Made by a program: the position numbers and the translations under genes. Below are positions 9,905-23,297 of a stretch of 64,000 nucleotides of DNA, one piece after another (positions within the stretch are counted from its first letter, which is position 1; each line of letters starts with the position of its first letter). This stretch comes from Microstegium vimineum (taxonomy: Eukaryota > Streptophyta > Magnoliopsida > Poales > Poaceae). The DNA is taken from assembly GCA_022036555.1 (NCBI GenBank), contig CM039141.1, positions 8,529,773 through 8,593,772 of the forward strand, given 5' to 3'. A model generated the notes under the pieces. It was given only the letters and a program-made list of their open reading frames with translations. It searched no databases and had not been told where the DNA came from.

Positions 9905-11790
9905 AGGAGAGAGATGCATGACGACGGCTTGGTTATTGTGACTGCTGCCTGTGGACTTGGAATTGGAAAGACGAAGAAGCTAGACGGAGAAGAAGAAGAA
10001 ACGGCAGGCAATGGCATCCTGCATGCGGGAGTTGTGAGGGGGAGAAATTGTTTATGCCATCGCAGTCGATAACTCCGTTCCCTTTCTTTTTTATCCTCCC
10101 AAAGAAAAAAAAAAGAGCCTAAAGCAGAGGCGAGATTAACTGGCTAATCCATCCCATGGCACACGTCAACTTTGACCTCCCCCAATCCATGCATTCAGAC
10201 TTGACTACTCCCCGTCGCCACGGCCCCTGACCCCTGCCTGCCTCTCTCAAATCATCATAAACATGCATATTCATGTAGAAACGAGAAATCTAAGACCCTA
10301 TTTGGAAAACGGTAAAAAAAAAATTCTGTTTTCTACGTTTTTCTTATAAAAATGAATTGATTTATGTAAATTTTCTGTGCAATTTTTGTGAAAATCCTAC
10401 GTTCCAAACCGACACTAAAAATTTTAACATAACTGCGGGAACAACAATTGGGATACTCATTTCTCAGGCCGGGTAAGATTCGGGTTGTGATTGGATATGA
10501 GCATATATATACATCCACCGGTGAATAGAATACTGACGTCCTACTGAAAGTAGGCACTGTTATCCTATCCTATACGAACTACATATGATCAGTGGAATCC
10601 AACGATTAGCTCTCAATTATTAGTAGTCAAGTAAGTCAACCGGTTGAGCAAATGAGCACACAACCTCTGCTCGCTCATCAGCCCGAGCAGAAATGTCAGA
10701 AAATTCAGATCCACTTGCCAATTCTGTAACCGAATGAAAAGATCCAAAAATTAAAATAAAATTATATAGTAAACAAGAGGAGCCAGCCGAGGCGCGCGTA
10801 GCGTACAGAGAGACGCGCGGTTCCCGTTCCCGTTCCACACCGTTGAAATGCGAGATGGGATGGAACGGGATTATTCTCCTGGCTTGGTCTGCCCTGCCCT
10901 GTTTGTCAAACGCGCGGACTCTGGTCTCCTCTGACGCCGATCCATCTCCGGCCGGCAGCAACTCAGCAAGTGCTGCTGTGCTTTTAGAAAAATGTATCGC
11001 TACCGTCCACTAATCGAGCTGGAGGTGGATCATGCGTCCATGGTATTGGATCGGGATCTTAACCAGCCGGTCGGTGTGGCGGCGTGCAGTGCTGTGCTGC
11101 CATTGCCATGCGGGTCGCCGGCGCTAGCTGCTAGCTGCTTGTCCCTACTAGTTCGATCTCATCAGTGTCAGGCTACTAGATCGTCGTCGAGCTTAGTGAC
11201 GATGCGTGCTAGACCGTATGAAACGTCCACACGGTCGGTCGTCTGATTGCTTGGCTGCAAAGGTCAAAATATTCCCTCAACCATCATGCGTATACGTACT
11301 CGCTGAGGAGAGAATATATATACGTTGGATCCGCGCGAGTTGACCACAAACAACAAGGGTCGCTCAGCTCAGAGCAAGTATAATGCCCGGCTTTAAGCGG
11401 GTTGAATGCTGATGTCGATGAGAGAGAAGAGGAAAGAGAAGAGAAGTGGACACAAGAATCAAGAAACTGTGTGAGAGTGACAAGTGAATCATATATTAAT
11501 GCTAAACAGCTGACTCATATATAAATGGGCTGCAAGAATTTTTTTCAGCCAGCAGCTGACTATATTATTAGTCTTGCTCTCATACAGAGCATTGCGCCTC
11601 TCTGGGCCATGAGAATCCGTCTCGGACGACGTGCATGCCCATCCATCATATTCAGACACGTACGCGGCGTGCTGCGCTCTGGTATGGTCGGGTATGGTCA
11701 TTGCTATTGCTGTCGGCTCCATCGCACGCACGGCACTTGTCTTGTTCTTAACTAGATGATGAAGATGAAAGATCAAGTGTGTGTGTGAGG
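9905..11790. other. MYB upstream region, no gene
   Basis: Upstream flank of the MYB gene. Composition shifts between moderately GC-rich and AT-rich; no conserved exon or element boundary could be defined. Confidence 0.45.
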
Positions 11791-12044
11791 TACTCCCTCC
11801 ATTTTAAATTATAAGATATTTTAAAAAAATTGCACAGTTAAAATATCTTAAATTTGACCAAACTTATATGACAACATAATAACATTTGTGATGTCAACTA
11901 GGTATCATTAGATTCTTTGTCAATTATATTTTTATAGTATATCTATTTGATATCATAAAATATTTATAATTTTCTCTATAATTATTGATCAAACTTGAGA
12001 TTATTTGACTCTCCGAGATTCTTAGAATGCCTTATAATTTGGTA
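11791..12044. mobile_element. Stowaway-like MITE (family 1)
   Basis: Starts TACTCCCTCCATTTTAAAT and ends CTTATAATTTGG followed by TA. The right terminal repeat is shortened. The interior (TTTGACCAAACTTATATGA, GTATCATTAGATTC, CTCCGAGATTCTTAGAAT) aligns over its whole length with the reverse complement of the element at 56098-56369. A TA target site fits Tc1/mariner-derived Stowaway elements. Confidence 0.8.
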
Positions 12045-13588
12045 CGCACGATGCTGTTGGATTGCTGGATACTCGTGTTTGATGAGCTTGTTTTCTTGTT
12101 ATTAGGGTCAACGCAAGCGAGTGAGGAGGATTTCTTCCAACTTGATTTTATATTTTTGTGTTCATATATACTATGAGACATGTTTCTTGTTACACACGTA
12201 CCACTGTGAAGAGAAGGATATAAAGCGCACACACACAACACGAAACTCGAAGAAACTATGGTGCACAACCACGGACGGTTGCGGCAACCATAACCAAGAG
12301 TCCGAGGGGGCCAAAGCGACAAGCCATAAGTGTTTCTTCAACAACACCTTCAAGAGGAGGAGTCATGCCTAAGGATATCCACCATGGACTTAACCATCAC
12401 CGACCTTAGAAGCAGGGCTTTTTCCCAGAACTTGCGCCATCGATGTTGACTACAGACCCCCATTGAACTCCATGTGCTCGCACTACCGTACAAGGCTAGA
12501 AGAGCTGGATTTGGCCATACACGATCGGACGTACTAGGGTGACGAAGGAACCAGATGTCACGGATGTCATAGATCATCAAAGGAAGGAGCTAGATATCTG
12601 ACCCCAACAAACACGGATCTAGCCACTGACCAACTTAGTTGCCGGTGAAGAGGGGGTGCTGAGGAAGCGAGAGAGGTGAGTGAGGGGTGATTTGCGGATG
12701 ACCGCCTGTTTAAGCACCGCCGTCGAGGAAAGTGCTAGCGGCAGCAGCGAGAGGAGCGAGTACTAGCCTATAGGGGGGGGCTTTGGGTGGCGAGGGCTCG
12801 GCGCCGAGTCGCCTCACAGGGAGACGACGTGGGGTTTTGAAGTTTATTGATCTCACCTTCACCCACCTGTTTTTAGTTCTAGCCCAAGACGGTCCTCATG
12901 GTAAGTGTTAGAGGATCTACCTGTTTACAATAAATTATAGCGATTTTGATTTTATGATCAACAACAATAACAACTTTACTTTGTACTCAAATCAAAGACA
13001 ACCAACTGTCGACGCCATAGTTCAGATTCTTTCTTGTGCGAGACGATGAGTTACTGCAACGACATGGCTTCACCTCTGAAGACTGTGGCTAGCCTATTTT
13101 TTTTATGGTCGGGGCAGTTCTCGCCATCTTGTTTTATTAGTGACCCAAACACGCCCCTTGAGATTTTGATACCAAACTATTAAATTTTTTATAGTGAGGT
13201 GGAGTTCTCCTAATGTTTTGGTAGTTAAAATTTAGTACAAACTTTTCCTAATAAATGTCTTCTAGTGAGATTTTCATATGGATATGATCAGTAATAGTGT
13301 TTTACTAGTACTTAAAATACTAGGAGAACTTCGTCATTTTAATAGTGGATGGTTATAGGCACGTGTGTTCCAAACCCACTAACCTTACATATCTACTTAG
13401 TTCCGACAGGAGGACATCATGTGGAGAGCAGCGCATATGCGTGCCACTGCCACCAGACAGAGCATAGACAAATCAAATAAGAGATCACGTCGGTGATGAG
13501 CAAGTAAACTGATGACTAATCATACTAGCTGCTAGTGCCTGTCGTCGTTGCCGCTCATAGCTTAACTCGCTTATTTCCGTTGCAGCAT
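12045..13588. other. Intergenic, gene-like composition but no gene recognised
   Basis: About 12350-12860 is more GC-rich and codon-like than its surroundings (for example around 12640-12840), but every frame is broken. It may be decayed retroelement or captured gene sequence; I cannot name it. Confidence 0.35.
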
Positions 13589-13821
13589 ACTTCCTCCGTC
13601 CCTAAATAAATGTCGTTTGCGCTTCTCCAAAAACTTCTTTAACTAATTACTATATATTATAATAAGTATTAATATTTATAATATATAATTAGTATCATTC
13701 TAAAGATCTTTGAATTTAGTTTTTTAATAAATTTAGTTGGAGATACAAATGTTGTACGTATTTTTCTACAAATCAAATCAAAATTATGACATGGACATCA
13801 ACGATAACAATTATTTAGTAT
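13589..13821. mobile_element. Stowaway-like MITE (family 2), right end degenerate
   Basis: Left end TACTTCCTCCGTCCCTAAAT. The interior has TATTAATATTTATAAT, ATCATTCTAAAGATCTTTGAA and TTTTTTAATAAATTTA, in the same order as the elements at 23086-23295 and 36897-37153. The right terminal repeat is badly eroded, so the end is approximate. Confidence 0.65.
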
Positions 13822-16299
13822 GCATTCTATTCTGCTACTAATTGCAATGGCTCATGCATGGTCGTCATCAGGTAGCTAACCTAGTGGCCTAGTGGGAGAC
13901 ACATGCATGATGCGGATTAGCAATGCAAGTGGGAAACCGGGGGCTTTCTTCGTGCGACGCGTGCTAACCCGGCCCCCTTAATTACCTTACCTTTTTTATT
14001 ATTCCATCAATTATCCTGCTTAACTTTACTTCGCGGTTTTCTAGGTTCTGTTTGATACAGTTTCTCTGGAATATGTTTCATGAGAAAATGTATAAATTAA
14101 ATATGATAAAAATATATAAGCAATCCTAACCTTACTAGCTCCCTTTTAAAAATACAAATATAAGAGTGACATAGCTAAAAAGAAGTCATTGAAAAAATAT
14201 GCTTTAGATGTCTGTTTATACAGTAATTATCATCGCGGAAGCATCTGCAGGCGTGTGGGTCAGTGTTTGTAGGCTTCAAATCAAATCAAAGGACTCAAAG
14301 AAAGAAAGAAATAAAGCTGTCGTCCCACCTCGCACGCGCGCGCACCTGCAATGCATGCTTGCTTGTGTTGTGTGTGCTCAACTCCGGCGCCGCTTTTTCA
14401 GACGTGTTCCAAATCTGGAGGCTGCTGGTGCTGGATAGACATAGATGAATTATATATTGTGTATATAATATAGCACTAACTGATCGTTCAAAACACGGTC
14501 TTGGTAGAAACTAGAAACAAGCAACTCTCTCTGTTGCTTATTAACTGGACGACTATTACATCCATGGTCAGTGAAATTATTAATACTGGATTAGAAACAA
14601 GAGTTTTGTTACTGTTACTGTTACTGAAGAAGTACGTATATACTAGTCACTACTCACTAAGCAAACCATCTTTTAATTTCGGACACCATCTTCATATATA
14701 CTGATGAGGTTCATCACTCATGCATATTACAAGTTAACGTATTTTGGCACCATTCATATATGAACAATGTTCAGAGACAGAAAAAGGCAGACATCTGACA
14801 CACGAGGGAGAGCCATAGCCCGCCTTATTATAGCTTAATAACAAAAAAACAAAGATGCATGCACACGTTGCTGAAAAGAGCATGTCCCGATTTTAAGGAC
14901 AGGCTCAAGAACATGTTCCTTAAAGCAGCAACAACATGTTTGTTGGTATGATTAGCGCTCACTTAAGACAAGGCAACGTGTTGTTGTTAGATGTGGTTCC
15001 GATGATCCTACACGTACTACGGATATGATCATACTCCTAGCAAGCTAGCTACTGATGTATGAATACAATACAATAACATTAGAGTTGCTTTCTTCCTTTG
15101 GCTTGTTTAATTAATATTGCAGCACCATCATGCATGCTTTGCTTTCGTTTCTTGTGTTGTTGTTCTCTGTTTTGTTTCGATTCGAGTGGTAGTAAAGAAG
15201 ACTTTTCTCCTAACAACTCATCTCCAATTATATAGTACAAGTAGTACACTAGCTACTTCGTTCCAAGTTCCAAGTGAAAGGAACCGGGAAGAAGTAATAT
15301 GACACATGTCGGAAACCATGACAAGACTTAATTAGTAGTATGCTGCTCATCGTCCTACTTTTGTCCAAACCTGTTAGTGTGGATCGGAGCTTCTCTCTCT
15401 CAGGGGAAAAATGAAAGGACAGAACATATTCCCAACACCAGTTTCTTCCTCAGGGCAGATCGTTGCAAAGCTCAATTTAAAAGTTTGCTTTGGTCTCTCC
15501 AAACCAAATTAAGATCGAGCGTAACTGTGCAGTTCGTTCGTCAGAATCAGCAGTGTATAATAGAGTAACTCAACTAGACTAGATCGAGGGGTTGGAAGTT
15601 GGAAGTGCAGCAAAAGATAAGAATTAGTGCGGCGTCACCTTTTCATCTCCTAGTTAGTCGCCATCATATATGCTGCTCTGCTCTCTCTAGCTAGCTTTAT
15701 TACAAAGCTCAAGTTACCTTTGCAAGAAACTTCCTACTTTCACTACCAGCCATGCATGCATTCAGGTTTCAAGTTCCCATGCTAAAGCAAAGCTAGCAAT
15801 GCTTCTACATGACGGCAAGTTTTATATACACTAAGCAAACTTCTTAACACCATGTGATTGTTGAATATATTGGTTTATATATACTACTTTGCACATCATA
15901 TCAAAGCATCTTAGTTACTCGTGTTGTAAGAAATGGAGGAACCTAACACTTGCAAGATAGCGAGACTGCATGCATGATTGGGATTCGTATTCCGATTAAA
16001 TCAAAAGGGATCGGAACGCCTAGGGTACGTGAGAAAGTTTAGCACTACTAAGCAAGCATCAACCTGGACTAATTAGTATTCTGATGCTTACACTGTCTGA
16101 AAAGTCATGCTAATTGCGGCAGAACTTCACCAAACAATAATGGTTTCATATGTGTTCTTGAAAGCGCCAACATGAATGTGTACTAGTACTATATATAGTA
16201 ATTTATTTGTGGGCTCCTAGTTTATTAGGCGATCGAAACAAACGACATTTAATTAAATGCTACACATACAGTGGCCTACCATGTCTATTTGAACATCTC
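13822..16299. other. Intergenic, nothing recognised
   Basis: Mixed AT-rich DNA with many ATGCATGC and CTAGCTAG motifs typical of grass intergenic DNA. No coding exon, RNA gene or bounded element identified. Confidence 0.45.
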
Positions 16300-16386
16300 T
16301 GTTCGCTTGACTTATCAGCCACCGAAACAGTGTTTCCAAAAACGGATAAGCCGGCTTATCAGCCACCGAAAACCGCGAAACGAACA
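16300..16386. mobile_element. Very short hAT-like MITE or remnant
   Basis: TGTTCGCTTG at the left and CGAAACGAACA at the right form a short imperfect inverted repeat. Inside, CTTATCAGCCACCGAAA occurs twice as a direct repeat. The TGTTCG...CGAACA ends resemble grass hAT-type MITEs. No clean target duplication was seen. Confidence 0.45.
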
Positions 16387-17567
16387 AGGAGGTGACGACC
16401 ACTCACGATTACTATTTATTCGATCAGCACTGCAATATAGGAACAACAATACATTCTCATTAAGAATACTACGATTGAATTCCTAAACCTCCACATTAAC
16501 ATGACATATAATGAATCCATATTCCGTATCTAGCTACAACTTTGCACTTTTTGTATGGAACGAAAAAGCACTATAATATAGAACTATTTCATGCATTTCG
16601 GAATGGATAATATAATGATCTTTCCATGAGTAATTATGATGAGCCACGTACAACAAATTGTTCCTAATTTATTCTTGTTTAATAAGGTGTTCCCCATCAT
16701 TTTGTTTTCATGGAAAACAATAAACCGAAGAACAAAGCTTAACTGGCCATGCTTTGATTGTTCAGTCCACTTATGGTGAAAAGTAGCCCCAATTAATGTT
16801 CGTTATATATATTCTTGCTTCTGTTTCATGGGCTAGTAAAAGCACATACATTTTGTAGTGGTGCAAAGAAATCATGGAAGCAAAAGGTACTACTACTCAC
16901 TTATCTTCATGTGGAATTTCACCATTGTCCTGTCTGCACGATTGGCAACTACAATAACTATGAAAAGCATTGCAAAGTTACAAGGATAAGCCACCAATGA
17001 TGGCTGTGAAGTTGATATGGCACCATCAGCTAACATGTAGTAAAATATAGCAGTGTTGTTCAGCATTCTACTCCATCCACTATCATTAGCTAGTAGGCCC
17101 TGTTTTCCTTGCAGTATTATTAGTGGATGCCACGCTATCCTTAGTCACTATGACAGTATATGATGGTGCAAACCTCTCCATCGGTTTGCCAAACAAGTGG
17201 TAGCGGCCTGTTGGAGAGTACTGCTGAGCAACAGGTGAACTGGCTGTTTTCCTCATCAGCTTAATTAGCTAGGCTTCTTTCCTCACCGTCACCAGCTTGG
17301 GTTGCCGGTATCAGTTTATTTACTTATTACTGGTGCACAAGCCGAGATATATAGAGGAAAACTAACCAGTTCACCCTTGGTCATTATTACAGTTCCGAGA
17401 AGAAATACATCAATTTGTACCTATGTTAATTTGTTGATGACTACTGTTTATTAGGGGAAAAGATCGGTGAAGAAGCCATGGGCATGACACGTGTCCACAC
17501 ACAAAGCATCCAAAAAAAGGGAGTGCTGCATAAATTCAGAAAGAGCATTTGGAAAGAGAAAAAAATG
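16387..17567. other. Intergenic, nothing recognised
   Basis: AT-rich sequence with no recognisable gene or repeat boundary. Confidence 0.45.
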
Positions 17568-18433
17568 ATTCTTTCCGTACTAAAATAAATGCACATCTCG
17601 TATTTTGAGAAGTCAAGCAATACAAAAAATAGGATTACGATTTGTATCTCTAAAGTTGGTTAGTGTAAAAAATATATGATGTGATTGATCTATTGATGAT
17701 TATTTGATATTATGAATCTTACTATTTTTTCGTACATATTTAGTCAAGAGATCTTTTACAATACTTGAGGAAATATTCGACGGCTCACGTCGACCGATCC
17801 GACGGCTATAAAGGCTGGAGGAAATGAGAGGAAATTCTAGAGAGGAAACGGGAGGAAATTCTGATGTGTATAACCATTGGGTTATATGCGCCAAATTTCC
17901 TCTCATGTGCGCCAAATTTCTTCTCATTTCTTTCAAAACTCAGATAATTAGAACTCCAAATAAAGGGGTGGTAATTCCGTTTTTGTATTTGTTTTTTCTA
18001 ATCAAGGGTAATACGGTAATTTGATATTTGTGAAAATAATGATTGGAGTAATAGGAGGAAATTTTGTACATTTGATTTTCTATAATTTCCCTCATTCACG
18101 TTGCTTAGTTGGGTCATGACGTCGATCTAACATCGGTTGCAATACCTTTTTGCAACGACTGGCAACGAACACAATTCGGTTGCAACATGTAGCTTTTGCA
18201 ACCAAATTGGACTTATTGCAACGTTTTATTGTCGTTGCGTAATGATTAGAATTTAGTAGTGCCTAAAATACCCTTTACGAATATAATTAGAAAAGACTTA
18301 GAATATTGTGGAGGAAATAAGAGGAAATGGGAGGAAATTTCAAGCATAGTAAAAAGACTCATTTAGTCAAACTTAAGTATACTTGATTCCTCGAAATGCA
18401 AGAAGTGGATTTATTTTGGGATGAAGGGAGTAC
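17568..18433. mobile_element. Stowaway-like MITE split by a nested insertion
   Basis: The left arm (from CTTTCCGTACTAAAATAAAT near 17571) and right arm (ending TTATTTTGGGATGAAGGGAG at about 18432) are inverted repeats of each other over some 40 bases, including the TTTTGAGAAGTCAA-like block. They are separated by a Mutator-type element at 17748-18360, so this MITE was present first. Confidence 0.75.
17748..18360. mobile_element. Mutator-like MITE nested in the Stowaway element
   Basis: The 613-bp element is flanked by a perfect 10-bp duplication, ATTTAGTCAA, at 17738-17747 and 18361-18370. Its ends, GAGATCTTTTACAATACTTGA and the complement of TCAAGCATAGTAAAAAGACTC, form an imperfect ~22-bp terminal inverted repeat. 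A 9-10 bp target duplication is characteristic of Mutator-like elements. Subterminal zones repeat the motif GAGGAAAT. The centre (18130-18240) contains several TTGCAAC motifs. No transposase is encoded, so it is non-autonomous. Confidence 0.85.
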
Positions 18434-20680
18434 TCATGTTGGATGCTTGCTGCATAATTCAACTTCTACCTTACGGCCTTACCTAGTGTTATCTTATTCA
18501 GAAATATATACAAGCGCCGAGTGTTAATTGCATGGACTGATGAGCTAGCTGCTAATAATCCAAAATAAACAAGCATTACCACGGCACAAGCATGAAAATG
18601 ATGGGTGATGGGTGGATGAGTGCCCTAACTCCCAAGTAGCGCCACAGTAGTCTTCAGCCTGCTTCCAAGTTGCAAGCGTCTTTGACCCGAATTGCTTTCA
18701 CATCTTTAGAATTCCCATTCCATGTTCAAATGCATGCATGCATGCCTAAATAGAAGGGTCATGTCACTCCAGCACACTTTAATACTCCGGCCGATGCATA
18801 TCTATCTATCGGCAGCAATGCAATGCAATGCAGTGCAAGCAGCAGCAATCTGGTGAAGCTCGATCGGGACTCTTGGCGTACGTGGGCCCCAGCAGCTCAG
18901 ACGCCTAGCTGCTTGCAACAGGCTGCTGGTAATGGTATATACTACACCCACTAGCAAGTTCAGAGAAAACTGATACAGTGCAGTCAAATGCAGGCGACAT
19001 GGTTCAAACAAACAGGGTAAATCGAGTCAAAAAAACAAGTGACGCGAGACAGCATTTTGTTTGTTCATGGAGACAAAATGCTGCGGCTGCATGATGTGAG
19101 GTCTTATTTATCGCCGATAATGCATTGTTATGCGAATTTGTCAGAGTTCGTACAGCCAGCCATTCTTTCAGGACGACGTCTTGACTTGTGTGATCTGCTA
19201 GTGCTGCTGTTGTGCGTGTTAGGTGAGCAGCGATTCATATAAAATTTGCCCACTGGGTAGGAGTAATTCGTTTCAGGAAGGCATCGTACGCAGATGTGTT
19301 GGTTTCTTTATGGGGAAGAAAAAAAAAATCAGGAGTTGGTGGTGCAAGTTTCAATGCGAGGTCCATGCAGAAAAGGACGGCCGTTTTGCGTGCGATGAGC
19401 GAGCAGAGCATGACTGATGGTTGGATGGATCTTCTAGAGGAACAAGAAGTTAGGGGATTCAGTTAGCATCACAATCAATCAGTGGTGTTTGTTAGTGAGC
19501 TAATTCTTGCGTATTAGCCAGGTGAAGAAGCACTGATGAAATTATGGTCTTTGGCTTCGCCATCAGGTTGTTGCCAGCTCCTCCATCAGAAGATCAGAAG
19601 AAAGCATTGCATTGCATTACTCTGCTGGCTTGGAGACAAACTAAATTTGGCGCCTGATGGATGGATGGATCGGTCTGAGTTTGACAGCGAGCGTTGGAGT
19701 TGAATTACTCTGACCAGGAGACAAATCTTGGATGATGGATCAGTTTGACAAAAATGCATGCATGCAGAAACGATTCAGTCATCCATGCAGCACTCCAGAG
19801 CCACAGCTAAGTAAACGAACTCACTCTGTCTCTGGCTGGCCTCCTGCTGCGAGGAAGACTAGTAAAACACACTGTTTGGTCCTTCGTTTTATTAGTGGGT
19901 AGGAAGGAAAGAAGACTTGGAAAGGAAAGGAAACGAGAAGAAAACTATGGATGGGGGAGCAGTAGCAGATGCTGTATTGCGCTGACCAGAGGGTCACAAT
20001 CGCATTCGCATCCTATTCAAATGTTGCGGTCAAGTCCGACAGTGGACACAACAAAAGATTAACAGAGCCCGCCCGGGATGCAGATGCAAATGCAACCTGC
20101 TAGTAGTGTTTAATTAGGCAGCTGATGGACAGCAAGAGTAATATATCAACGTGCTGTAATAAGTCAGCAGCTAGCAAGGCCTTCTTCCATTTGAGAATTG
20201 AGAAAGGTTCAGTTCAGTTGTCTGACCCACTGACGAGCGAGCGTCTAGAAGCTCAGCCGCAAACGTTGCCTGTTCCAACTAGTCAAATTCTGTCAATGAT
20301 ATACATATACGTAAATCACACGAATTCAGTTTCAGATATAGGAAGCGAGAGCTACAGTGTACAAACATTATTATGCTTTTTTTTTTCTCGGCGTCACTAA
20401 TGCCGACAAATTAAAGACCACTGACCACTGTACGTAGTAAAGAAACTGCAGGAATGGGACGCCCAATCTACTCCTACCTACTGCAATGGCAGAAACAAGC
20501 TAGTGCTGCTGGTAGTGGTAGTATCATGAGGTAGCAGTAGATGTGGAACAGGATTGGACAAGCCTTGTGCTTTCTGCTTGTCTCTCTTTCAGCAGCAGCA
20601 GCCCGCGAATCCTTAGTTGTACTGTCGTGTTGTGATTGTGCCACCACTCCCTCATAGTACAGTACTACTGAACAACTTTC
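18434..20680. other. Intergenic, nothing recognised
   Basis: No conserved exon was found. Short ATGCATGC tracts and GGATGGATGG-type runs occur. The open frames are below 100 codons and lack recognisable motifs. Confidence 0.45.
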
Positions 20681-21641
20681 ATCAAAACCAGATCAACTGA
20701 GGATATGCTTAAAACACAGCTATGCTCTGTTCAGGACATAGTTTCCTCGAAATTTGACAGCAGAGGTAGGTTCTCTGTCAAATCAACATATGAGGCTCTG
20801 ACCATCTCAGAATGGGGATCTAGTTATAAGTACATCTGGAAAGGGAAAATCCCACCTAAGATCAAAATATTTCTTTGGTTAGTGGCAAACAATGCCATCT
20901 TAACCAAAGACAATATGATAAAAAGACGTTGGAAGGGGGAGCCTTCATGTTACTTCTGCCATCAGGATGAAACTATAACACACCTCTTTTTTACCTGTTG
21001 TGTTGCTAAAGTCATTTGGGCAACCTTTGCCACTTGCCTAGGTGCAATTAATGTACCTACATCTTTTAATCAAAGTTGGGCATGGTGTGAACGGTGGATT
21101 CCTAAGGTAAACAGTTCCATGCTGTTGGGATTGCTTCAATCTGCTGGTCGATTTGGAAAGCAAGAAACAAAATTTGCTTCGATGGGAAAAAATTTGATAA
21201 TCTTGTTGAAATAGTATGCCACGCATGTGCACTTATGAAGTTCTGGGCAGGACTGCAAAAGGAGAATGACAAGGAGGTGCTGATCGAAGGGGTCAACACA
21301 ATGATGGTGATTGCTGTGAAGTTGCTGTCCAAGAGGCGCCGTGATGCTGAGGCAAGGCTCCTGCTTCCAGATCCTGCAGTGGATGAAGATCAGGAGCAAG
21401 ACCGGGATGAATGAAAATTTAGGATCTTCGGTCTTAGCTGTCTTCTGCTTACTTGATACAAAGGTTGTTTTTGGGTTTTTTGGTCGACGGCTGTGGTTCC
21501 GTCCTTCTTTTCCTGTGCCTGTCCTGTCTTAAACTATCTAGGTTCTGTCCTGAAACTCTTTCGAAACTCTGATGTATTTTCGTTTTGGTTGAAATGGAAA
21601 TGGGGAGCCCCCTTATTCGAAAAAAATCAAAACCAGATCAA
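20681..21641 (+). mobile_element. 5'-truncated LINE with perfect 16-bp target duplication
   Basis: ATCAAAACCAGATCAA occurs at 20681-20696 and again at 21626-21641 and brackets a 929-bp insert (20697-21625). The insert holds the C-terminal end of a LINE reverse-transcriptase polyprotein, a 3' untranslated region and a short A-rich end, as expected for target-primed reverse transcription with 5' truncation. The perfect duplication indicates a fairly recent insertion. Confidence 0.9.
20705..21414 (+). pseudogene. LINE ORF2 remnant: zf-RVT zinc-binding domain
   Basis: The frame from 20705 has the reverse-transcriptase zinc-binding region: a GRFSVKSTY motif, KIPPKIKIFLWLVANN, a Cys-Cys-His zinc cluster (CYFCHQDETITHLFFTC) and WATFATCLG. 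Near 21126-21130 the frame must shift by one base to continue as ICWSIWKARNKICFDG and on to the stop at 21412-21414. The polymerase and endonuclease domains are absent. It is a dead fragment of a plant L1-type non-LTR retrotransposon. Confidence 0.88.
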
Positions 21642-23085
21642 ACTATTTATTTATCTTATAGTATACTCCATATTTGTCTTTATAATCAAAATAAAATGAA
21701 ACTGTTTAGTGCATACTCCTTCCTAAAGGTCAGACATGTGGATTTTGTCCTTAAATAAATACTAAGACTTTTTGAACCAAAGATTTATCAAATATTACAA
21801 ATTATTTATTAGCACGCAAAGAAAATACATAAGAGTCGTTATCTCCTTCTGTCCTTCCTCCTACATATACAAAAAATAAAATTCTAAAACGGACAGTGGT
21901 GTTTAGGAGCAAATTTTCCCTATATAAAACGGACGCCTATATCAAACGGACTCATGGCCGTCAGTACTCAATAGGTGCTCCTACTGTGGTGTTCAAAATT
22001 TCTGGCCCGTAGGCCGTGGCAGCCTAGCCCATCTAACTAAGCAGGCCTCATTGGCCAATTCGCCGTAGTGCGTGCAGCCGCACCGGCACCGGAGAATTGA
22101 GCGACGAGATGACGACGACAACAAGTCAGTTTCAGTTTTCAGCAGACTGCTGCATATATGCTTCCATCCAAAATACAATCCATGCATGGAGAATTGGAGA
22201 TAGACGACTGAAGAAAACTTGCGGCGGCGTCCATGCGTGCGTGCGTGCTTTGCATTTGCATTCGCGCGCATTCAGATAGAAATGCCGTCCAGGTGCACCG
22301 ATTAATTATAATTATATATTAGAGTCGCAAACCAGGCCAGCAGACGAATTTCCCCCAACATGTACCGATAGCGCCCCCCGCAGGGGAGCCCATCCACGTC
22401 TCCCCCTATTTTCAGCCGTCTGATCCGTGCCGTCGAGGATCGCCCCCCACGACGCGGACGTTTTTTCATAAAATCCCTCTAATTTTGTTGAAATCAACCT
22501 GCAATCCACCCTAGTCTCCATGAACAGTATACACGTTTTGTTTTTTTTCTTCTAACCCCTTGTATTCTACAAATTATTATAATGGCATTGTTGGCCTCTA
22601 CTCCGATCCATCGGACAACAACAAGTTTGTTTCTTCGCCCTTCTGTTCTGAATGGAAAGTCTCCCTATTTTCGTGCAGTGCAAGTGCAACTGAATGGAAA
22701 TGATTTGTTGGTCAATTTCAGTTCTCAGATAAAGAAACACTATATTATTCCGTTGGATGGCTGGACCGGACTCTAGCTAGCTAGGATTACAACAAGGGTT
22801 GACGCCGCCGACTGGCCGGCCGGTCGGCCGGCAGCTGAGTGGATCACCGCATACGCGCATGAATTCGTTGTAGTCATGCATCTTCATCGCTACGCTGGCA
22901 CCGCCGATTGGATTGAACCATGCATGCAACGCCTCGGCCTAGCTACATGATGATCCGATCGATTCTATATATATATATATATATGCCGCTAGAAGACAAG
23001 AGAAAAATGCAGGATTGCGGACTGCAGAGGCATCAGAAATCCATAGCCGGGAAGCGACAGCCATCAGTTCACCAGTTAGCTACTA
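21642..23085. other. Intergenic, nothing recognised
   Basis: Mixed sequence. About 22330-22460 is GC-rich with several C-runs but has no coding signal. A short (AT)n lies near 22972-22984. Confidence 0.45.
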
Positions 23086-23297
23086 CTCCCTCTATCCCTA
23101 AATAACTTAGATTAATTTTATATAAAAAAACTATTAATATTTATAATACATAATTGACATCATTAGATAGATCTTTTGATCTAGTTTTTTAATAAATTTA
23201 TTTAAATATATAAATATTGCACGTAATTTTATATAAATCTAGTAAAAGTTGTGACACAGAAACTCAAAACAACAGTTAATACGGGATAGATGGAGTA
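23084..23297. mobile_element. Stowaway-like MITE (family 2)
   Basis: Ends CTCCCTCTATCCCTAAATA and CGGGATAGATGGAG are inverted repeats flanked by TA on both sides (23084-23085 and 23296-23297). The AT-rich interior (TATTAATATTTATAATACAT, ATCATTAGATAGATC) matches the elements at 13589 and 36897. Confidence 0.85.
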
